NCBI GenBank assembly: GCA_949450265.1
Contig: CASTMW010000074.1
Coordinates: 1 to 7,223, forward strand
Source of the DNA: an uncultured Eggerthellaceae bacterium
GTDB lineage: Bacteria; Actinomycetota; Coriobacteriia; Coriobacteriales; Eggerthellaceae
Reading direction: 5' to 3'
DNA: 7,223 nt
Both the position numbers and the translations under genes were made by a program. The stretch's first letter is position 1, and each line of letters starts with the position of its first letter. This document shows positions 1 to 7,223 of the stretch, one piece after another. A model generated the notes under the pieces. That model was not told where the DNA came from and made no database searches. It worked only from the letters and a program-made list of their open reading frames with translations.

Positions 1-63
1 GCTATCCTCATGTCGGCAACGATGGATGCGGTGAAATCTTCGTTGATGAATCAGGGAAATTGA
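1..63 (+). CDS. C-terminal 20 codons of an unidentified gene (partial)
   Basis: Reading frame 1 is open from the left edge and stops with TGA at 61-63, giving a tail that ends in SSLMNQGN. I do not recognise the protein. This frame is preferred because its third codon positions are richer in G/C than those of the alternative, and because the stop lies 9 nt before a strong inverted repeat, as expected for a gene end. Frame 3 is the alternative: it stays open to a TGA at 114-116, but that would run coding sequence through the whole hairpin. With so few codons the choice is uncertain, and no function can be given. Confidence 0.35.
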   Translation, partial: AILMSATMDAVKSSLMNQGN

Positions 64-72
64 CGATACACA

Positions 73-109
73 ATGAAGAATGGCCACTTCTAAGGCAGCC
101 ATTCTTCAT
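73..109. terminator. Perfect 12-bp inverted repeat at convergent gene ends, possible bidirectional terminator
   Basis: ATGAAGAATGGC (73-84) and its exact reverse complement GCCATTCTTCAT (98-109) flank a 13-nt loop. The stem sits between the probable end of a plus-strand gene and the end of the minus-strand ABC permease gene, where a shared terminator would be expected. Neither side is followed by a clear T run and the stem has only 5 G/C pairs, so Rho-independent termination is not certain. A transcript-end-stabilising hairpin is an alternative. Confidence 0.45.
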
Positions 110-128
110 GATGTGATGATATACATGC

Positions 129-151
129 AAAAATGCACTGGCGTCAGATGC
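129..151 (-). terminator. Small hairpin plus T5 run at the end of the ABC permease gene
   Basis: Read on the minus strand, GCA-T-CTG (151-145) pairs with CAG-TGC (140-135) around the loop ACGC, with one bulged base. The hairpin is followed by A and five T residues (133-129). It overlaps the TGA stop of the permease gene (144-146). Stem of six pairs plus T run is the layout of a weak intrinsic terminator for the minus-strand operon, backed up by the larger inverted repeat beyond it. The short, bulged stem keeps confidence low. Confidence 0.35.
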
Positions 152-2944
152 TATCCATGCGCAGCGCTTCCACCACGTTATCAGCGCGACAGCGGTGCAT
201 GCCGAACGCAACAGCGATAGTCATGGCAGCCGCCGTCATGGCTATGGCAAGTCCCACGTAGGCCCAGGGCAAATTGAAGGCGATCCCCGAGAGCGACTGG
301 GTGACCATGAAGAACAGCAGGTAGGACACCACGACCGACACGATCATGCCCGGTATGAGCCCCTGGATGCCAAACCGCGCGCATTCATCTATGATCATGG
401 CGCGGAACTGGCGATCGGACATTCCCGCCGACTTCATGACGGCGAATTCGCGCCGCCGCAATATGAGGCTGTTCGTGATGGTGTTGAACACATTCGCCAT
501 GGCGATGAGCGCCAGGATGCCCGTGAACAGCAGGCAGAACACATTGATGATCATGACCAGCGTCCGATTGCTGTCAGCCTCTTCCAGGTGGTCGTTGATG
601 GAGCACCAGCCGATCGCCGTGTCTTGCGAAACGCGGAAGCAGTTGCTAGCGATGTTGGAGAGCTCTTCGGCGACAGCCTTATGGTCGTCGCTTTCAACGT
701 TGAAACCAGCGTTGAAGAGCGGGTCGACCACAGCTAGCCCCGGCGTTTCTATCATGGAGAGCGGCATGATCAAGGCAGGGGTGGCGAACGCGCTGACGAT
801 GGGTGGCGTGTCCTCGGCCAGCACGGCGATATCCACCGCGCATGCGTTGACCGAAGCGCTTCCCGGTTCGCTGAACACCCGGTTCAGCTGATACATGCTC
901 CCATCATTGCCGTAGATGCTGTTGTTCGCGATGGCGCTCGGATGTGCGGCGTCGTGGAAGCGGGCCGGATCGGCCCCGAGGCTGCGCGCATAGGCATCGA
1001 AGGCGTCATCTTCCAAGAAGAACAGGTTCGCCATCACCTGATAGGCGTCCTCGCCTTCGCCCTCATGCGTGCCTTCGTCCGCTGGCCCCATGGCCTGAGC
1101 GCTTGAGGCGCTGTATGTGTCCGCTTGATCGGCGGCAAGCTGACGCAACCCTGCATCCGCCATAGCGGGCGGCACGGAAAGGTCGACCGCATCATAGAGG
1201 GCCCACCCGACCGGTTGTGCGCCTGGAGCTTGGCACAGCTCATCCCACGCTTGCGCATACGTTGCCGCTTGCTCTGCAAGGGATTCGTCCTTGGTCTGCT
1301 TGTATTGGCTGCCGATGCCGATGTCGTAGCGGTAATCAGCGCCTGCGACCTCTATGAGCGTGCCCAGGAAGGTGTTCAGCGAACCGGCGGTCATCAGCAG
1401 TATGATGGCCAGCGCCAGCGACGCCGCTGCGGCAGCGCCCTTTGAAACGCCACGCTTGGCATTGATGCGCGCCAGCATGCCGCCGATGCCGAACAGGCGT
1501 CCCGCGATGCTCTGCTGCTTCCAAACGCGCGAGCCATCAGTGCGTTTGGCGGCGCGCGCTTGCGCCTTCTTCGAGATGCGGCGGCTGCCCACGTTGCGCA
1601 GCGCCTCGATGGCGCTCGTGCGGCCAGCGCGCCAAGCGGGTACGAATGCCGAGACGAGCACCGTTGCAAGGGTAAGAGCGGCAGCAATGCCCACCACCCA
1701 TGGCTCCATCACGGTGGCGAACGGTACGCCCACATTGCTCACGATCGCGTCGATGGCGGGACCCAAGCAGGCGAAGGTGATCGCGCATCCACCGAAGCCG
1801 ATCAGGATGCCCAACGGGATGCCCGCAGCGGCCACCAGCAGCGCTTCGAAGAGCACGGCACGCCGCAGTTGCTTCTTTGACGCGCCCACCGACGAGAGCA
1901 GGCCGAGCTGCCGCTGGCGCTCCGCCACGCTGATGGCGAAGGCGTTGTAGATGAGCGATACGCACGCGATGACGATCACCGTCGCTAGCGTGCCCGCGAT
2001 GCCGAAGAACGTGCTCCACACCGCGCCCGTGCCGCGTACGCCCATGTAGCGCAGCATGCTGGTGTGGTAGTGGATGGCGCTGTTCTGCGGGAACAGTTCT
2101 TCGGTGCGCTCTTCCACCTCTTCGGTGGTGCTCATGCCGTCCATCGTGATATAGGCTGATGCAAGCCCGGTGGTCGCAGGGTCGTCTGCCGTGAAGGCCG
2201 CCAGGCCAACGGCATAGGAAGCGGCGTAGGAGCTGCGGTCATAGAAGCCCACCACGGTGAACGTGCGCTCGGTGGTATCCACGACCTCTTCATTGAGGAT
2301 GCCACCATCAGCGGCAGCGTCAAGATAGCCGATGGAAGAATCAAGGTGGGATCCAGCCTGTATCTGCGCGGTCGTGGTTCCGTCAATGCCGAGCGTTTCT
2401 GCGCCGACCTCCACGGGATGTGCTGCTTCGCCCTCATGACCTGGCGCCAGCACGGCCACACGCGAGCCGATCGGCAGCGTTATTTGACCATCCAAGCGTG
2501 TATCGCCATGCTCTTGCCAGGTGGAGGGCAGCATCACCTCGTCGGGGCCCTGCGGCAGACGACCTTCGCTCGGTCGTATCGCGCACAGCTGTGTCACATC
2601 GCCCGACATGTTCAGCACGGGGGTGCTGGGGCCATAAAGGTCTTGCTGCGCTTCGCTCAGGCGGGCGAATCCCACGTCTTGCAATAGCGCCCATCCGGTC
2701 ACCTCTTCGGCGTTGATCGCGTCGTCAAGCTGCTCTTGCAGTTGCTGGCGATCGGATGAGCTGATCTGCGCCATCCAGCTGCCAGCGATGGCCTCCTCGG
2801 CATGGTAGAGGTAGCTGGTAAGGCTGGTGAACGACGTGAGCACAGCGGTGAGCAGGGCGGCGGCCAGCGCCACGCCCAAGATGGTGACGACGGTGCGCAC
2901 GCGATTCGCGCGCAGCGACTTCACGGTGAAGCGGGACATGGCGT

Positions 2945-2948
<4 letters not shown>
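144..2948 (-). CDS. ABC transporter permease with two FtsX cores
   Basis: A 934-residue inner-membrane permease that would pair with the ATPase encoded just upstream. Membrane segments are seen at about 19-42, 313-338, 365-395, 415-438, 503-533, 797-823, 861-884 and 896-917, so about eight. Two large extracytoplasmic domains lie at about 43-312 and 534-796. Each half carries the FtsX hallmarks: a cytoplasmic ERQRQLGLLSSVGAS loop (343-357) and RRREFAVMKSAGMSDRQ (831-847), and each half ends in EALR (448-451 and 927-930), the first preceded by PAWRAGR. A linker at 440-500 is Arg/Lys-rich. Both ectodomains begin with a GWAL motif (85-88 and 581-584), pointing to internal duplication. The start is set by GAGAGGA 7 nt upstream and by an ATGA overlap with the ATPase stop; Met4 is less well placed. 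Relatives act in antimicrobial-peptide or lipid/lipoprotein export, or mechanotransmission; the substrate here is unknown. Confidence 0.93.
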
Positions 2949-3628
<680 letters not shown>

Positions 3629-3724
3629 CTCATTCGCCTTTCTATTCTGGCTTCATCATGGGATCGAGTATGGCTGAGACGCATTGCGCAGGCGTGACGC
3701 GCGCATTACGGAATTGTCATCTGC
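3629..3724 (-). promoter_or_regulatory. Gap between kinase and ABC genes with three 11-bp-phased repeats and a possible -10 box
   Basis: The plus strand reads GCATTGCG (3681-3688), GCGTGACG (3692-3699) and GCATTACG (3703-3710). Starts are exactly 11 bp apart and the copies fit GC(A/G)T(T/G)(A/G)CG. On the minus strand a CATACT hexamer (3672-3667, 4 of 6 to TATAAT) lies 8 nt after the last repeat, with no good -35. Tandem direct repeats one helical turn apart before a lone -10 are the usual layout for activation by OmpR/PhoB-type regulators, and such a regulator is encoded two genes upstream. I infer an internal, regulated promoter for the ABC pair. The repeats are short and the local sequence is GC-rich, so chance is possible. 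Confidence 0.4.
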
Positions 3725-4735
3725 TCAAACGACGAGCTTCGGAAAGGTGATCTGGAAGGTGGCGCCGCCATCGGGCGCATTGCTGGCGCGCAGGGTGCCC
3801 TTCTGCGCCGACACCAGGGCTTGGGCCAGCGCCAGCCCGATGCCGAAGCCGTTCGGGGTCGGTCCTGCATCGCGCTCGGCGTCTTGGGCGCCACGATAGA
3901 AGCGCTCGAAGAGATGCGGCAGATCCTCGGGCGCTATGCCAGGACCGGTGTCGGCGATGACGATGGTGCATGCCAGGGCGTTCTCGGCGGCCACGACCGA
4001 CACGGTGCCGCCCGCGGGCGTATGCTCCATGCAGTTCTTCAGGATGTTCTCGATGGCCTCGGCGGTCCACATCTCGTCACCTTGGAACGTGGCGCCATCC
4101 TGCACGTCGATGGCAAGCGTCACATCGTGCAGGTCGAAGGCGGCAGCCAGTGGAGAGGCGCCACGCCCGATGGCTGCCGCTGCACTGACCTGGTCCTGGC
4201 GCACGGTGATGGATCCTGCATCCACCTTTGCTATCTTGAGCAGCGCCGTGACGAGCCACGCCACACGGTCGAGCAGGGCCTCCAGCTCGCGCAGAGCACG
4301 CTTGCGCGAGCTGGCATCATCGGCATGCTGGATCTGGGGGACCATCAGCTCGGCAGCGGTCAGGGGCGTGCGGATCTGGTGCGAGATATCTGCCAAGGAA
4401 TCGGCCAGTGCCGATCGTTCGCGTGCGAGCTGGTCGGTGGTGCGTGCTAGCCGCGCCACCATCTTCTCCAATTCGTTGGCCAGCACGGCTACATCGCCTT
4501 CGCGGCATTTGTCAAAGGTGAGCTGCCGGCCGCTTTGGAGCACAGTATCGATCTGGGTGGAGAGCCGCCCGATCTGGCGGTGGCGCAAGATGGACACCGC
4601 GATGAAGAAGACGAGCGCGCCTGTGCCCACCACCGCGCACCACAGCTTCGCTCCTGCGGGCGCTATCCCGACCACCACCAGCGTGAATGCGAGCAGGATG
4701 GCGCTTTGCCGCACCAGGGAGGCATACGATCCCAT
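3725..4735 (-). CDS. Sensor histidine kinase with minimal extracytoplasmic region
   Basis: A 336-residue membrane kinase that would phosphorylate the response regulator encoded immediately upstream. Two membrane segments lie at about 11-28 and 31-50, separated by only a few residues (APAGAK region), so there is no extracytoplasmic sensor domain. A linker at 51-105 leads to the H-box DISHQIRTPLTA with phospho-acceptor H119. The ATPase domain shows the N-box around ENILKNCMEHTP (N230, N234), G1 box DTGPGI (262-267), F-box LFERFYRG (275-282) and G2 box GFGIGLALA (296-304). All catalytic motifs are present. The ATG directly follows the TAG of the regulator gene with no spacer, and its ribosome-binding site AAGGTGG lies inside the regulator's last codons. 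This compact architecture resembles intramembrane-sensing kinases, many of which are linked to ABC transporters. The signal is unknown. Confidence 0.94.
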   Translation of the reverse strand: MGSYASLVRQSAILLAFTLVVVGIAPAGAKLWCAVVGTGALVFFIAVSILRHRQIGRLSTQIDTVLQSGRQLTFDKCREGDVAVLANELEKMVARLARTTDQLARERSALADSLADISHQIRTPLTAAELMVPQIQHADDASSRKRALRELEALLDRVAWLVTALLKIAKVDAGSITVRQDQVSAAAAIGRGASPLAAAFDLHDVTLAIDVQDGATFQGDEMWTAEAIENILKNCMEHTPAGGTVSVVAAENALACTIVIADTGPGIAPEDLPHLFERFYRGAQDAERDAGPTPNGFGIGLALAQALVSAQKGTLRASNAPDGGATFQITFPKLVV

Positions 4736-5407
4736 CTAGGCACCCACCTTGTAGCCCATCCCGCGCACCGTGATGATGATCTGCGGGTCGGACGGGTTGG
4801 TCTCCACCTTTTCCCGGAGGCGCTTGATGTACACGTTGAGCGCGTTGTCCGACACGTATTCGTCCGCGCTGTCCCAGATGGCATCCTTCAGGTTCTCGCG
4901 CGTGACCAGCTTGCCCGCGCGCTGCATTAGGCAGAGCAGCAGGCGATACTCCAAGGCGGACAGGAACAGCTCGCGGCCCGCTTTTGTCACTTGAGCCGAG
5001 GTGGCATCCAGGCGCAGGTCGCCCACGGTGATGATGCGTTCGGTGCCTGCGGACTGGCGCAGAGCCGCGCGGATGCGCGAGATGAGCTCGCGGGCGCGGA
5101 AGGGCTTGGCGATGTAGTCGACCGCACCCATGTCCAGCCCGGCTACGGTGGAGTATTCGTCGTCGGAGGCGGTCAGGAAGATGATCGGCATGCTGGGTGC
5201 TGTCTTGCGTGCTGCGGCGCACACGGCGAATCCGTTGCCCTCGGCCAGCGTCACATCGAGCAACGCGATGTCGAAACGCTGCGCGGATAACTGTGCCAGG
5301 GCATCGCTTTGGGTGCCCGTGGCCACCACGTCGAAGCCTTCGGTACGGAGCAGGTCGCCCAAGGCCCCTATGATGGCAGCATCATCTTCAACGAGCAAGA
5401 CGCGCAT
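4736..5407 (-). CDS. OmpR/PhoB-family response regulator
   Basis: A 223-residue DNA-binding regulator. The receiver domain (about 1-115) has the acidic pair at D8-D9, phospho-acceptor D51 in ALLDVTLAEGNGF, T79 in IIFLTASDDEY and K101 in YIAKPF. The winged-helix domain (about 125-223) includes the recognition-helix region SDNALNVYIKRLREKVE and ends with the VRGMGYKVG wing. The start chosen is the ATG at 5405-5407, giving MRVLLVEDD, because AGGAGG lies 5 nt upstream; an in-frame ATG 24 nt earlier would add MRPTKEVC and would translate through that site. The gene abuts the kinase gene. Its likely targets are the ABC transporter promoter at 3629-3724 and perhaps its own promoter, which is inference from position and repeated elements. 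Confidence 0.95.
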   Translation of the reverse strand: MRVLLVEDDAAIIGALGDLLRTEGFDVVATGTQSDALAQLSAQRFDIALLDVTLAEGNGFAVCAAARKTAPSMPIIFLTASDDEYSTVAGLDMGAVDYIAKPFRARELISRIRAALRQSAGTERIITVGDLRLDATSAQVTKAGRELFLSALEYRLLLCLMQRAGKLVTRENLKDAIWDSADEYVSDNALNVYIKRLREKVETNPSDPQIIITVRGMGYKVGA

Positions 5408-5594
5408 GCACACCTCCTTGGTCGGTCGCACCTGGTCGGGAATAGCCCACCGGCGCTGTGTTCATTGCTAGCCTTTGGTGGCAATCATACCCGATGCCGT
5501 TGCGGCGGTGGGCAGCATGACGGATCGGTAATGATGGTTGGGCGTGGCAGAGCCGCCCGTGCGCTGTGGTCGGGCATGCAAGATGGCTGGGCGC
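5408..5594 (-). promoter_or_regulatory. Upstream region of the response regulator: possible -10 box and operator-like elements
   Basis: These 187 nt separate brnQ from the regulator gene. On the minus strand TATGAT (5489-5484) matches the -10 consensus at 5 of 6 positions, but no good -35 is seen. Upstream of it, plus-strand GCATGACG (5515-5522) and the weaker CCGTTGCG (5497-5504) resemble the 11-bp-phased elements before the ABC genes. An interrupted inverted repeat, ATTGC (5464-5468) and GCAAT (5481-5485), overlaps the expected start of transcription. A GC-rich dyad, GGGCG (5540-5544) with CGCCC (5554-5558), follows the brnQ stop but lacks a T run, so it is only a weak terminator candidate. 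AGGAGG (5413-5418) is the regulator's ribosome-binding site. Confidence 0.35.
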
Positions 5595-6908
5595 CTATGC
5601 GGTGGTGTCGTCTGTAGCAGGGTGCGGCTTCGCCATGCGCTTCGCACGCACATGGGCCGCTATGCCGCCGATGATGCCGCCTGCGATGGCGAAGGGCAGC
5701 CATGCGAACCCGTAGCTGAACAGAGGCAGCGCCTCCACCCAATTCGCTATGCCGAACGCAGCGTGTGCGGCAAGGGGGATGCTGGCTGCGAAGGCACCCA
5801 AAGCAGCCCCACGATAGAGCAGGTTCGAGGGGATATGGCGCGCGAACAGGATGAGCACGATGGTGGTCATGAAAGGCGGGCATACCAGCGTGAGGATGGG
5901 AGTGGCCACGCTGATGATCTCGTCGAGCCCCAGATTGCAGATGAGTAGCCCTGCGATGACGCAGATGACCACACCGCTGCGATACCTGATGCGCCCATGC
6001 GTGAGATGCTGGAAGTAGGAGGCGGTGGCACCGATGAGGCCGATGGCGGTGGTCAGGCATGCCAGCGCCACTACGCATCCCAGGATGGCCACGCCGGTCG
6101 TGCCCAGAAGCTGCTGGGTGATCTGCACGATCAGTTGCGCTTGCGTGAGCCCTGGTCCGAACGTGTGCCCGCACATGGCACCCAAGTAGGTCAGCCCGCC
6201 ATAGATCAGGGTGAGCAGCACGCCCGCGATGAGGCTGGCGAACGTGAGGATGCGCAGCTTGACGGTATGGTCGGTGAAGCCGTTCGCCTTCAGTGTGTCG
6301 GCCAGCACGATGGCGTATCCGATCACGCAGAGGACATCCATCGCCTGGTATCCTGCCACGATGCCATCCTGGACGACATGGGCGGTGATGGGTTCGCCGA
6401 TAGGGCCGATGGGATGCACGATACCGGCCACGATGAGCGCCACGATGCCGATGACAAGCAGTGGCGTGAGCGCCTTGCCGATCACATCCACCAGCTTCGA
6501 TTCTCGAATGGTCAGCGCCAGCACCACGATGAAGAAGATGATGGAGAAGGGCAGCAGGCCCACCTCGTCCCCGAAATTGGGCACGATGGCCATCTCGTAG
6601 GTGGTGGCTGCCGTGCGCGGCATGGCGATGAACACGCCGGTGCAGAGGATAGCGGTGGCGCTCAGCAGCACGGCGGGCACCTTGCCAATGGTACGGTTGA
6701 AGGCCACCTCGCCGCCGCCTGCGGCAGAGAGCGCATAGATGCCCAGGCACGCCAGCACCACGTCTATCAGCACGAACGCCGCAAGCCCCAACGGCCAGAG
6801 CACGCCGCTTTCCATGCCGAGATACGGGGGAAAGATAAGGTTCCCTGCGCCGAAGAACATGGCGAAGAGCGCCAACCCGCACGCTATCGTTTCCTTCTTC
6901 ATGCGCAT
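5595..6908 (-). CDS. brnQ: Branched-chain amino acid transport carrier, BrnQ/LIVCS family
   Basis: A 437-residue inner-membrane carrier expected to import leucine, isoleucine and valine with a cation (Na+ or H+). The N-terminal motif GAGNLIFPPYLG (20-31) is the family hallmark. It is followed by MPRTAATTYEM (96-106), GYQAMD (186-191) and CLTTAIGL (284-291), all typical of this family. Hydrophobic segments run through nearly the whole protein, compatible with about twelve helices, and it ends in a short charged tail RAKRMAKPHPATDD. Length fits the usual 430-440 residues. The ATG at 6906-6908 is chosen because AGAGG (6916-6920) lies 7 nt upstream; an ATG two codons later is possible, while the longest open frame adds 43 residues of non-membrane, low-complexity sequence. 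It is 187 nt upstream of the two-component genes and probably a separate transcription unit. Confidence 0.93.
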   Translation of the reverse strand: MRMKKETIACGLALFAMFFGAGNLIFPPYLGMESGVLWPLGLAAFVLIDVVLACLGIYALSAAGGGEVAFNRTIGKVPAVLLSATAILCTGVFIAMPRTAATTYEMAIVPNFGDEVGLLPFSIIFFIVVLALTIRESKLVDVIGKALTPLLVIGIVALIVAGIVHPIGPIGEPITAHVVQDGIVAGYQAMDVLCVIGYAIVLADTLKANGFTDHTVKLRILTFASLIAGVLLTLIYGGLTYLGAMCGHTFGPGLTQAQLIVQITQQLLGTTGVAILGCVVALACLTTAIGLIGATASYFQHLTHGRIRYRSGVVICVIAGLLICNLGLDEIISVATPILTLVCPPFMTTIVLILFARHIPSNLLYRGAALGAFAASIPLAAHAAFGIANWVEALPLFSYGFAWLPFAIAGGIIGGIAAHVRAKRMAKPHPATDDTTA

Positions 6909-6930
6909 CTCATCACCTCTTCCGCCTCTG

Positions 6931-6936
6931 ACTATA
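6931..6936 (-). promoter_or_regulatory. Possible -10 box for brnQ
   Basis: On the minus strand TATAGT (6936-6931) matches TATAAT at 5 of 6 positions and lies 22 nt before the chosen brnQ ATG. The hexamer at the correct -35 distance (GCAGCA) is poor, so the promoter may need an activator or use a different sigma factor. The match may also be fortuitous. Confidence 0.3.
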
Positions 6937-6981
6937 GTCTGATGGTAAGGCGCTGCTGCCGTGCGCTTCGACGTGTGTGTG

Positions 6982-6999
6982 AACTGCAACCGAGCAGTT
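6982..6999. promoter_or_regulatory. Perfect AACTGC-N6-GCAGTT dyad in the divergent intergenic region
   Basis: AACTGC (6982-6987) and GCAGTT (6994-6999) are exact inverted repeats around AACCGA. The 18-bp dyad lies about 45 bp upstream of the possible brnQ -10 box and about 50 bp upstream of the possible -10 box of the opposite gene. This spacing suits a dimeric regulator acting on one or both. I do not recognise the motif as a named operator. Confidence 0.35.
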
Positions 7000-7023
7000 A
7001 AGGTGCTGGCAATGCGCGGCGGC

Positions 7024-7053
7024 TTGGATGTGCGCATGTTCGGGATGTATCAT
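7024..7053 (+). promoter_or_regulatory. Possible promoter of the NifX/NifB-like gene
   Basis: TATCAT (7048-7053) is a fair -10 hexamer about 50 nt before the ATG at 7104. TTGGAT (7024-7029) lies 18 nt upstream of it as a weak -35, matching only the first three consensus bases. Short GGAT and ATCC arms (7043-7046, 7054-7057) flank the -10 and could be an operator. Called from pattern only. Confidence 0.3.
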
Positions 7054-7103
7054 ATCCGTGAACAAAGGATGCCGCATAACGGCGCGAGAAAAGGAGCAAT
7101 ACT

Positions 7104-7223
7104 ATGAAGCTTGCGATACCGAGCGAGACGGCTGACGGACTGACGAGCATGCGTTCGGGCCATTTCGGCCATACGCCATACTTCACCATCATCACCATCA
7201 AAGATGGATCGATCGCCGCGGCT
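7104..7223 (+). CDS. Dinitrogenase iron-molybdenum cofactor biosynthesis-family (NifX/NifB-like) protein, N-terminal part
   Basis: The first 40 codons of a gene that runs off the right edge. The protein opens MKLAIPSE and contains the segment RSGHFGHTPYFTI (residues 17-29). The (S/G)-x-H-F-G-x-(A/T)-PYF pattern followed by a short beta-strand and KDGSI is characteristic of the NifX/NifB C-terminal/VnfY-like superfamily. These small RNase H-like-fold proteins bind or carry iron-sulfur or iron-molybdenum cofactor precursors. In many anaerobes without nitrogenase such proteins stand alone or beside MRP/NBP35-type ATPases, with an unproven role in metal-cluster handling. AAGGAG (7091-7096) is 7 nt before the ATG, which fixes the start. 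The gene is divergent from brnQ with 195 nt between them. Whether it is a stand-alone domain cannot be seen here. Confidence 0.85.
   Translation, partial: MKLAIPSETADGLTSMRSGHFGHTPYFTIITIKDGSIAAA

Noticed and set aside
3..116. Alternative open frame 3 at the left edge, ending in a TGA at 114-116
   Set aside because: It would place coding sequence through a perfect 12-bp hairpin and has less GC-biased third positions than frame 1. Not fully excluded, but less likely to be the gene tail.
8..211. A 67-codon minus-strand open frame crossing the convergent junction
   Set aside because: It overlaps the end of the permease gene and both hairpins, and has no ribosome-binding site or recognisable sequence pattern.
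4512..5222. A 236-codon minus-strand open frame overlapping the regulator and kinase genes
   Set aside because: It is a frame-shifted shadow of two genes with complete catalytic motifs, and its composition is dominated by Arg, His, Pro and Gly.
5540..5558. GC-rich dyad after the brnQ stop as a Rho-independent terminator
   Set aside because: The stem is only five contiguous pairs and no T run follows on the minus strand. It is mentioned within the upstream-region entry but not called as a terminator.
5485..6882. A 465-codon open frame on the minus strand overlapping brnQ in another frame
   Set aside because: It is rich in Arg, His, Gly and Ala with no hydrophobic or domain pattern, and lies over a well-supported membrane transporter. 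This is the usual shadow frame of GC-rich coding sequence.
5997..7001. A 334-codon plus-strand open frame antisense to brnQ
   Set aside because: Its composition (many Asp, His, Gly, Gln, Arg) mirrors the antisense of hydrophobic codons. No motif or convincing ribosome-binding site supports it.
7180..7200. A run of CAT/CAC triplets resembling a poly-histidine tag
   Set aside because: In the reading frame of the gene these bases encode Thr and Ile within a normal beta-strand, so the His-tag look belongs to another frame only.

Overview
The window looks like GC-rich bacterial chromosome. The gene families, the anaerobe-type NifX/NifB-like protein at the right edge and the codon usage suggest an anaerobic actinobacterium, perhaps Coriobacteriia (Eggerthellaceae-like). 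That placement is inference from gene content; no taxonomic marker gene is present.

Layout from left to right. Positions 1-63 probably hold the last 20 codons of an unidentified plus-strand gene. A perfect 12-bp inverted repeat (73-109) and a second small hairpin with a T run (129-151) fill the convergent junction. Four minus-strand genes follow, transcribed right to left in this order: an OmpR/PhoB-type response regulator (4736-5407), a histidine kinase with two membrane segments and almost no extracytoplasmic part (3725-4735), an ABC ATPase of the MacB/LolD/SalX class (2945-3628) and a 934-residue permease with two FtsX cores (144-2948). Regulator and kinase abut with no spacer, and ATPase and permease overlap by ATGA. 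Between the pairs is a 96-nt gap carrying three 8-bp elements spaced exactly 11 bp apart, followed by a possible -10 box. Upstream of the regulator (to the right on the map) is a separate minus-strand brnQ-type branched-chain amino acid transporter gene (5595-6908). It is divergent from the first 40 codons of a dinitrogenase iron-molybdenum-cofactor-family protein (7104 to the edge). The 195-nt divergent region carries a perfect AACTGC-N6-GCAGTT dyad.

The four-gene block reads as a self-regulating sensing and efflux/defence module. The kinase seems to lack a sensor domain, while the permease has two large extracytoplasmic domains, so the transporter may supply the signal, as in Bce-type modules. 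The regulator would then act on the promoter in the 96-nt gap, and perhaps on its own promoter. The domain calls are strong. The operator and signalling logic is inference. No mobile element, CRISPR array, tRNA or rRNA was recognised.
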